Source: Sphingobacteriaceae bacterium | Lineage (GTDB): Bacteria > Bacteroidota > Bacteroidia > Sphingobacteriales > Sphingobacteriaceae | DNA length: 12,307 nt | Direction: 5' to 3' | Assembly: GCA_025450155.1 (NCBI GenBank) | Contig: JANWIB010000158.1 | Location: forward strand, 1-12,307 | In this document: positions 6,150 through 12,307 of the stretch, in pieces | Numbering within the stretch: position 1 is the first letter of the stretch | How the letters are laid out: each line of letters starts with the position of its first letter | Made by a program: the position numbers and the translations under genes | Notes under the pieces: model-generated | What the model was told of the DNA's origin: nothing | Seen by the model: only the letters and a program-made list of their open reading frames with translations | Databases searched by the model: none

Positions 6150-8195
6150 ATGCGTACAATAAAATTAGTTCTCATCGGATGCCACCTATTATTGGCTGAT
6201 TTTCTCTTTGCCCAAGGTAAGCCTGATGGATGGAAAATCAGCGCCAATAAAATTGATCCGGCAAATTATTACGGGGTAACGGTTGCTAACGGGATGATAG
6301 GCGTCGTTTCCTCTCCCGAGCCTTTTAAAGTCAAAAATGTGGTGTTGGCCGGCGCCTACGATTTGTACGGCCGCGGACGTGTCAGTAATTTTTTAAACAG
6401 CTTTAATCTGCTCAACATGAATGTGGATGTGGATGGCAAACGAGTAGAAGCCAAAGCTGCAAGCAATTTCAAACAGGAATTGGATATGCGTAATGCATCT
6501 TTTACTACATCTTTCGATTATACCGATAAGGCTTCCATCACCTATACTTATTATTCGCTTAGACAACTTCCTTTTACGGTGTTGATGGATGTTTCGATTA
6601 TCGCTAAAAAAGATATCACACTCACGCCATCCAGCGTGATGGAGGCTCCAGACGCATTGAAAGATGTGGAGAATTATTATAATGAGATTGATCGCCCGCA
6701 TGTGGTAATGGGGCTACTAACCTCATCAGCTAAGAGCCCTACAGGAAAACTTCAGTTGTGCGCTTCTACGACGTTTCTTTTTAATGAAACGCATGGACAG
6801 GAACCACGTGTGATTCATGAAATGTGGGACAATAACATGCATCTCATGAAGTTTTCGAAGAAAATAAAAGCAGGCGAGACCTATCGTTTTGCCATTGCCG
6901 GAAGTTCTATAACATCCGCCCATCATGCCGATCCGTTGAATGAAGCTGAGCGTTTAACCATATTTGCCAAATTAGAAGGCCGCGACCGTTTAGTGCAATT
7001 TCATAAAAAAGCATGGGATGAATTATGGAAAAGTGATATTATCATTGAAGGGGATGATCAGGCGCAGCAGGATGTGCACAGCATGTTATATCACCTATAC
7101 TCATTCTCTCGTGCAGGTACCGCTTTCTCTCCTTCACCAATGGGGTTGTCGGGATTAGGATATAACGGACATGTTTTCTGGGATACCGAAGTGTGGATGT
7201 TTCCCTCTTTGCTGGTACTGCATCCCGAAATTGCCAAATCGCTTGTCGAATACCGTTATCAACGATTAGAGGCAGCAAGGCGAAATGCGTTTTCACACGG
7301 CTATAAAGGGGCGATGTTCCCTTGGGAAAGCGCCGACACAGGTGTAGAAGAAACCCCCGTTTGGGCTTTGAGTGGCCCTTTTGAACATCATATAACAGCT
7401 TGAGTAGCATTAGAGGCATGGAATTACTACTGCGTTACCCAGGATAAAACCTGGTTGAAAGAAAAAGGATGGCCCATTTTATCTGAAACAGCAGACTTTT
7501 GGTCAAGCCGTGTGGAAAGGAATGGCCCCGGAAAATATGAGATCAATAATGTGGTTGCTGCCGATGAGTGGGCTGAAAATGTAGATAATAATGCCTTTAC
7601 CAATGCCGCTGCCAAGGTAAACCTGCAAAATGCTACGATGGCTGCAAAAGTATTAGGATTAGAGGCGAATCCGGATTGGATGGAAGTAGCACAAAATATC
7701 CCAATTCTTAAATTTCCAGATGGGATTACTAAAGAACATGCCTCTTACAAGGGTGAGGGAATAAAACAAGCGGACGTCAATTTATTAGGTTATCCTTTAA
7801 AAGTGATTACTGATACGGATCAGGTTAAAAAAGACCTGGAATATTACGAAACAAGGGTGCCTGATGAAGGTACGCCAGCAATGACCCAAGCCATATTTGC
7901 GTTACTTTATGCCAGGTTGGGAAATGGCGAAAAGGCATATCACTTTTTTAAGGATGCGTATGAACCAAACCTGAATCCCCCATTCCGGGTGATTGCCGAA
8001 ACTAAAGGAGGTACCAATCCTTACTTTGCAACTGGTGCAGGGGGCATTATTCAAAGTTTATTAATGGGTTTTGGCGGATTAGATATTACACCCAATGGAA
8101 TTACACAAATAAATAGTAAATTGCCAGCTAAATGGAAATCAATTAAAATTACCGGTATAGGCCCGGAAAGAAAAACATATACAGTAACCCATTGA
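6150..8195 (+). pseudogene. Secreted glycoside hydrolase family 65 (ATHL1/kojibiose-hydrolase-like), interrupted by in-frame TGA
   Basis: The frame from ATG 6150 to TGA 8193-8195 encodes a complete GH65 protein of 681 codons, except that codon 418 (7401-7403) is TGA. Residues 1-21 (MRTIKLVLIGCHLLLADFLFA) are a Sec signal peptide, so the enzyme would leave the cytoplasm; the longer start at 6042 is rejected for this reason. GH65 hallmarks are GHVFWDTEVWMFPSLLVLHP (D345 in the substrate pocket) and GAMFPWESADTG, then EHHITA, the stop, VALEAWNYY, and VVAADEWAENVDNNAFTN. E473 in that last motif matches the family's general acid and lies after the stop, so the upstream fragment alone (417 residues) should be inactive. 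Relatives include human PGGHG and bacterial kojibiose hydrolases; substrate here is inferred as an alpha-linked glucose disaccharide. No frameshift is needed, so the lesion looks recent or is a sequencing error. Confidence 0.88.
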
Positions 8196-8737
8196 AAAAG
8201 GTAGCAGCCATCGGCTTATTGTTTGTTTTCCTATTTAATATAATAGGATACAAATTCTTTTTCTATTCTTTAGAGAAAGCCGCCGATGTACGTTTGGAAG
8301 CCAGGCTGGAAACCCTGCCCGATGCTGACAAAGAGTTAATTACCGTTAAAATACCGATCAATTTACCCTATCAAACTAATTGGAAAGAGTTTGAACGGAT
8401 AGATGGCGAAGTAACCTTTAAGGGCGCCACCTATAAATACGTTAAACGTAAAGTTTACCAGGATACTCTGATCTTGCTGTGTATAAATGATAAAGAGAAG
8501 ACTACTATCCAAAAAAATAGTATCGAATACTTTAAAAAAGTAAACGATTTAAACGCAGATGCAAACAAGAAGCCAACGGTTAAACAAGCTAAAAATGATT
8601 ATTTTGAGCAAATGGTCAAGACCAAAGTAAATTTATTTGCTTCTTATTTACAGACTTATACCTCTTATCAAGAGGCCTTATTCCCCTCAAATTTTATTCG
8701 TAAAATAAAAATGCCACCCCGGCAAGCTTTAGTATAA
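8192..8737 (+). CDS. Conserved membrane-anchored protein of unknown function
   Basis: This 181-residue protein starts at TTG 8192, overlapping the GH65 stop by two bases (TTGA), an arrangement typical of translational coupling. The start fits because residues 2-25 (KKVAAIGLLFVFLFNIIGYKFFFY) form a single N-terminal membrane segment or uncleaved signal. The rest is charged and probably outside the cytoplasm. Recognisable conserved blocks are ITVKIPINLPYQTNWKEFER, IDGEVTFKGATYKYVKRKV and DTLILLCINDKEK, seen in Bacteroidota hypothetical proteins of this size. No catalytic motif is visible, and the C-terminal third is lysine-rich. If coupling is real, the upstream nonsense codon in GH65 would lower its expression. 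I cannot name a function. Confidence 0.8.
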   Translation: MKKVAAIGLLFVFLFNIIGYKFFFYSLEKAADVRLEARLETLPDADKELITVKIPINLPYQTNWKEFERIDGEVTFKGATYKYVKRKVYQDTLILLCINDKEKTTIQKNSIEYFKKVNDLNADANKKPTVKQAKNDYFEQMVKTKVNLFASYLQTYTSYQEALFPSNFIRKIKMPPRQALV

Positions 8738-8783
8738 TTCAGAATTAACTAAAATACCATTTACGAATTAATTGCTAATAAGC

Positions 8784-10133
8784 ATGAAACGCTTTTTATT
8801 AGTGACTGTGGGAGTAGCCATATTATTTGCTTCCTGCAAGAACAAAGATTATACAACGTTTACACACGATCCGGCTTTATACCGCCAAACCGTAAAAAAA
8901 CTGAATGATATTGTGTTGGAGAATAATTTTCCTCCCATGATTGCGTCCCGAAATTATGTGTATGCTAACATTGCGGCGTATGAAGTAATTGCAGCTGGCG
9001 ATAAAGAACATTATCAAACCTTATCAGGACAAATAAAACATTTGTCGGTGACGCCGCAGCCAGAGAAAGATAAACATATTGATTATCCCTTTGCCTCTCT
9101 GCTTGCTTTCTGTACAGTTGGAAACGCGGTAACCTTTCCCGAAGGCAGTATGGACGAGTATGTAAAACAGCTCAAAGAAAAGGCCGAGGAAGCAGGCATG
9201 CCATCTGATGTTTTTGAAAGCTCTGTGGCCTATGCTGATACGGTGGCCAAGCATATTTTAAAGTGGAGTAAAGGAGATCATTATGCCCAAACCCGTTCTG
9301 CAAGCAAGTTCTCCATTAAAGTTGAGGATGGCAGATGGATTCCAACCCCGCCCATGTATGCGCAGGCATTAGAACCTCACTGGATGGAAATACGCCCAAT
9401 GGTATTAGACTCCGCAGCTCAAATAAAAGCGCCACTCCCACCGGTTTATAATATGAAAGATAGCAGCAGTCCGTTTTGTAGGGCGGTAATGGAAGTGAAG
9501 CTGATGGGAGATAATTTAACAAAGGAACAAAAACATATTGCTGATTTTTGGGACGATAATGCCTTTAAGTTAAATGTTAGCGGGCATGTAATGTATGCTA
9601 CTAAAAAATTTTCGCCCGGTGGTCACTGGATGAACATTGTAGGAATTGCTGCTGAAAAGCAAAAAGCCGATTTTAATACCACTGTGAGTGTATATGCTCA
9701 GGCTTCTATAGCCTTATTCGATGCCTTCATTAATTGCTGGTATGTAAAGTACAAAACAAATTATGTACGACCGGAAACGGTTATTAATAAGCTGGTTGAC
9801 CAAAATTGGAAACCCTATATTCAAACGCCGCCATTTCCGGAGTATATCAGCGGACATGCTACCATATCTGCCGCTACGGCAGAAGTTTTAACAGCGAACT
9901 TTGGCGAGCATGTTGCTTTTCAGGATACCTCCCAATTAGAGTTTGGTATCAAAAGCCGCTCATTTTCCTCTTTCAAAGAAGCTGCAATGGAGGCGGGTAA
10001 ATCTCGTGTATATGGTGGAATTCATTATATGAATTCATGTATGGTAGGGACAAAAAGCGGCGAGCAAATTGGAAAATTGATAGTAGATAAGCTACACATG
10101 AAAAGCGGTCAACAATTAAATGCTAAACGTTAG
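8784..10133 (+). CDS. PAP2 / vanadium-dependent haloperoxidase-like lipoprotein
   Basis: This is a 449-residue protein. ATG 8784 is chosen because MKRFLLVTVGVAILFASC is a lipoprotein signal with Cys at 18; the TTG at 8772 adds only four residues. The PAP2/vanadium-haloperoxidase active site is complete: K322-x6-R329-P330, ISGH with S356, G357 and H358, and SRVYGGIH with R408 and H414. H414 would be the phosphoenzyme nucleophile in a phosphatase or the vanadate ligand in a haloperoxidase. Length and the helical N-terminal half fit the haloperoxidase-like group better than small phosphatases. The Asp usual four residues after the last His is Ser418. Whether it oxidises halide or cleaves phosphate cannot be read from sequence. 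It lies 46 bp after the small membrane-anchored protein gene, and ahead of the barrel and second PAP2 genes. Confidence 0.9.
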   Translation: MKRFLLVTVGVAILFASCKNKDYTTFTHDPALYRQTVKKLNDIVLENNFPPMIASRNYVYANIAAYEVIAAGDKEHYQTLSGQIKHLSVTPQPEKDKHIDYPFASLLAFCTVGNAVTFPEGSMDEYVKQLKEKAEEAGMPSDVFESSVAYADTVAKHILKWSKGDHYAQTRSASKFSIKVEDGRWIPTPPMYAQALEPHWMEIRPMVLDSAAQIKAPLPPVYNMKDSSSPFCRAVMEVKLMGDNLTKEQKHIADFWDDNAFKLNVSGHVMYATKKFSPGGHWMNIVGIAAEKQKADFNTTVSVYAQASIALFDAFINCWYVKYKTNYVRPETVINKLVDQNWKPYIQTPPFPEYISGHATISAATAEVLTANFGEHVAFQDTSQLEFGIKSRSFSSFKEAAMEAGKSRVYGGIHYMNSCMVGTKSGEQIGKLIVDKLHMKSGQQLNAKR

Positions 10134-10170
10134 TTATTTAACTTTTAATTAAAAAACGAACTGTAACTTA

Positions 10171-10327
10171 CTTTAAAGGGGGCTCTGCTTAAAAAATGAC
10201 AGGTAGATACAGCGAAACCACAAAAGCTATGAGTGAAATGAGTAAAAACACTCGAATAAATCTCGCTAAAAGATGCATAATAACACGAGATGATCAGCTT
10301 TTTGTCTTTTAAAGCATTCCCCCTTTA
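10171..10327. repeat. Imperfect inverted repeat in the gap before the barrel gene
   Basis: The 259-bp gap 10134-10392 has no gene. Near its ends taaaggggg at 10174-10182 and cccccttta at 10319-10327 are exact inverted copies. The match continues inward imperfectly (ctctgcttaaaa against aatgctttaaaa when the right arm is reversed). The interior is AT-rich and has no coding potential. It could be a tiny decayed repeat element or part of the regulatory region of the downstream barrel gene. I see no confident promoter or terminator in the gap; only the A-rich stretch aaaataaaaa just before ATG 10393 fits a Bacteroidota leader. Confidence 0.4.
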
Positions 10328-10392
10328 TATTAAACGAAAAACTAATTACAAACAAAGCAAGATATTGATTCTTGCGCACTTAAAAATAAAAA

Positions 10393-11325
10393 ATGAAAAC
10401 ATATAAAGAACAATTTAATATCAAATTATTGCTCATAGCCCTCTGCTTCATTCCTGTTGCAGTAAGCGCACAAAATGAGCAGGACGCATTGATGATGTCG
10501 AAAAATAATTTATGCGTGGCAGGCGGATTTGGTTATAACAGTTGGACGAATTATTGGGAAGGTACTTTTAAAAGAGATAACGACAATATCGGGCGCTTTT
10601 CTACCACATCGGCCATGCTCATGTTGAATTATGGAATAAATAAAAATTTAAACATCATGGCTTCCTTACCTTACGTATCCACGAAAGTTACAAAAGGTAC
10701 TTTAAGCGGATTAAACGGCTTCCAGGATGTCAGCTTTTTTGTTAAGTGGCAGCCAATAACGAAGCAGTTTGGAAAACAAAAAGTATCCGTATATGCGGTA
10801 GGAGGCTTTTCAATTCCCACCAATAATTATAATGTTGATTTTATGCCTATGTGTATCGGTATGGGTAGCAATGTTTTGAGCGGACGAGTTATTGCCGATA
10901 TCCAGAGGAATAAATTTTTCGCTACCGCTTCGGCAGCCTATTTATACCGAAGTAATGTAGAAATAGATCGCCCTGCATATTACACAGATCATCAAATCAA
11001 TTCAAATGAAGTGAAAATGCCAAATGCCGGAAATTTTCAGTTTCGTACCGGTTACCGAAGCCCACGGATCAGCGCCGAAGCATTTATAGATAATATGACC
11101 ACTTTTGGCGGTTTTGATATTCGTAAAAACGACATGCCTTTTGTAAGTAATGAAATGAACGGCACCAAAGCCGGCTTGGAAGGTAAGTATTACTTAGCCA
11201 AAATCCCGGCTTTAGGGATTCATGCCAACCTTTGGTACACCCTTGCCGGACGCAATGTGGGTCAAGCCGCGGGTTTTATGACCACTGTAGTTTATACACT
11301 TAATTTTAATTCCCCTAAGAAATAA
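10393..11325 (+). CDS. Outer-membrane beta-barrel protein, transporter (phenol MetA-like) type
   Basis: This 310-residue protein has a Sec signal peptide, MKTYKEQFNIKLLLIALCFI then PVAVSAQ, with cleavage expected after A26. The mature part is a run of amphipathic beta strands alternating with turns (for example NLCVAGGFGYNSWTNYW, SAMLMLNYGINKNLNIMASL, GFQDVSFFVKWQP), ending in a strand TVVYTLNF with a short tail. The strand pattern and the GLNGFQDVSFFVKW block resemble the MetA-pathway/putative transporter barrel group; the substrate is unknown. An A-rich leader precedes ATG 10393. Only 4 bp separate its stop from the next PAP2 gene, so the two are almost certainly co-transcribed, which suggests the barrel admits or exports a compound handled by the PAP2 proteins. 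Confidence 0.8.
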   Translation: MKTYKEQFNIKLLLIALCFIPVAVSAQNEQDALMMSKNNLCVAGGFGYNSWTNYWEGTFKRDNDNIGRFSTTSAMLMLNYGINKNLNIMASLPYVSTKVTKGTLSGLNGFQDVSFFVKWQPITKQFGKQKVSVYAVGGFSIPTNNYNVDFMPMCIGMGSNVLSGRVIADIQRNKFFATASAAYLYRSNVEIDRPAYYTDHQINSNEVKMPNAGNFQFRTGYRSPRISAEAFIDNMTTFGGFDIRKNDMPFVSNEMNGTKAGLEGKYYLAKIPALGIHANLWYTLAGRNVGQAAGFMTTVVYTLNFNSPKK

Positions 11326-11329
11326 TACA

Positions 11330-12307
11330 ATGAAAAGAATATTCACTTATACTATATCAGCCATTTTTTTATGGAGTACATTATCCTGCAATAAGGATAT
11401 TGTTGAAATTAATTCGAATTATCCGACATTGCAACCTGCGACATTGGATGCCAACGCCGCAAACTGGAAACCTTTTATTGTAGCTTCAGTAGCAGATATT
11501 CCTTCTTTGCCAGCGCCAGAAGCGGTTAACTCCACAGCATACCAGAATGAGTTAAAAGACCTTAAAAGTGTAACTTCTAATCTCACCGATGACCAAAAAA
11601 GAATTATAGATTACTGGAAAGTGGGTAGTGTGTTGCGTTGGAACGAGATTATGCGAGAACTGGTTGCTAAACATAATATACCACCCTATCAAAATCCGGA
11701 TGGCACATATCCTATTCCCAGCGCTGCCAACCCTTTTTCATATCCCGAATTTCCTTTCTCCAATCCACCGTATGCTGCCCGTGCGTATGCTTATGTAAGC
11801 GTAGCCCAATACGATGCATTAGTGATGGCGTGGCATTATAAAATGCAATACAACCGCCCGGCGCCATATAAAACAGATGCTTCCATCCAGTTAGCATTAC
11901 CCCAAAGCGACTTACCTTCTTACCCTTCAGAAGATGCGGTAATTTCAGGTGCTTCATTTGAAATAATGAAATTATTATTCCCAGCAGATATTGGATACAT
12001 TACCAAAAAGGCCGAAGAAGAAAAGAATTATCGTTTGTGGAGCGGCGCAAACGTGAAGAGTGATATTGTAGCCGGCGATTCATTGGGTCGATGGGTTGCC
12101 CGTAAAATAGTGCAACGGGCAAAAACAGATGGGATGGGCGCTGCTGTTGGAAATCAGACTATTTGGACTATGTTAGAAGATGATACTAAAGCCCGCGGAG
12201 AAACTCCCTGGTTAAGCCAGGAAACACCAAAACGTCCGCCGATGCTTCCGGTATTTGGTAATGTAAAACCCTTACTTTTTGCTGCAACCACCGTATCCTC
12301 ATTAAGG
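11330..12307 (+). CDS. PAP2/vanadium-haloperoxidase-fold lipoprotein, N-terminal 326 residues (3' end outside window)
   Basis: The frame from ATG 11330 stays open to the window end. MKRIFTYTISAIFLWSTLSC is a lipoprotein signal with Cys at 20. The body has the helical layout of haloperoxidase-like PAP2 proteins: DYWKVGSVLRWNEIMREL, YAARAYAYVSVAQYDALVMA and KMQYNRPAP (K171, R176, P177). The second motif reads LPSYPSEDAVISGAS at 195-209, where homologues usually have PSGH or PSEH, so the acid-base His is D202. The third motif reads YRLWSGANVKSDIVAGDSLG, where SRxxxGxH is expected, so the nucleophile or vanadate-ligand His position is N241. R235 is kept. This copy is therefore unlikely to use the standard chemistry; a binding or structural role, or another reaction, is possible. 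The catalytically complete paralogue lies at 8784-10133. Confidence 0.85.
   Translation, partial: MKRIFTYTISAIFLWSTLSCNKDIVEINSNYPTLQPATLDANAANWKPFIVASVADIPSLPAPEAVNSTAYQNELKDLKSVTSNLTDDQKRIIDYWKVGSVLRWNEIMRELVAKHNIPPYQNPDGTYPIPSAANPFSYPEFPFSNPPYAARAYAYVSVAQYDALVMAWHYKMQYNRPAPYKTDASIQLALPQSDLPSYPSEDAVISGASFEIMKLLFPADIGYITKKAEEEKNYRLWSGANVKSDIVAGDSLGRWVARKIVQRAKTDGMGAAVGNQTIWTMLEDDTKARGETPWLSQETPKRPPMLPVFGNVKPLLFAATTVSSLR

Noticed and set aside
7401..7403. Programmed recoding of TGA (selenocysteine or tryptophan)
   Set aside because: GH65 needs neither residue at this position, no other gene in the window has an internal TGA, and several genes here end in TGA normally, so nonsense mutation or sequencing error is simpler.
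11712..11957. Minus-strand reading frame of 81 codons
   Set aside because: It is antisense to the second PAP2 gene, whose frame is continuous with recognisable motifs.

Overview
The window looks like chromosomal DNA from a Bacteroidota soil or aquatic bacterium, most likely Sphingobacteriaceae (Pedobacter or Mucilaginibacter type). The evidence is AT-rich coding DNA, several lipoproteins with Bacteroidota-style signal peptides, A-rich leaders without Shine-Dalgarno sequences, large FG-GAP/ASPIC-UnbV proteins, a secreted GH65 enzyme and vanadium-haloperoxidase-like PAP2 proteins. The assignment is by protein character only; no rRNA or tRNA is present.

Layout. Positions 1-978 hold the C-terminal part of a first FG-GAP/VCBS surface protein. 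Positions 979-1671 are an interruption: near-identical 30-32 bp inverted repeats at 1101-1132 and 1597-1626, each containing its own small hairpin, bracket one small DUF559 (VSR-like) endonuclease gene at 1153-1536. The unit is 526 bp. Positions 1672-4974 encode a 1100-residue lipoprotein with FG-GAP repeats on both sides of an ASPIC/UnbV domain, a paralogue of the first gene. A short interspersed repeat lies in the convergent gap that follows. Positions 5066-6010 (minus strand) encode a membrane-anchored SRPBCC plus GyrI-like ligand-binding protein. Divergent from it, 6150-8195 is a secreted GH65 glycosidase broken by one in-frame TGA at 7401-7403. Its last bases overlap a conserved small membrane-anchored protein of unknown function (8192-8737). 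Then come a PAP2/vanadium-haloperoxidase-like lipoprotein (8784-10133), a 259 bp gap with an imperfect inverted repeat, an outer-membrane beta-barrel protein (10393-11325), and, 4 bp later, a second PAP2-fold lipoprotein that runs off the end (11330 onward).

How the parts may work together. The two FG-GAP lipoproteins, the GH65 enzyme and the PAP2-barrel-PAP2 set are all predicted to act in the periplasm or at the outer membrane. This resembles Bacteroidota accessory loci, often near SusC/SusD pairs, that deal with extracellular glycans. A shared substrate or pathway is inference, and no SusC/SusD gene lies inside the window. The strongest candidate for an unnamed system is the inverted-repeat-bounded DUF559 unit at 1101-1626. 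Two further points deserve attention: the clean nonsense codon in an otherwise intact GH65 gene, and a second PAP2 protein in which the two histidines of the active site appear to be Asp and Asn.
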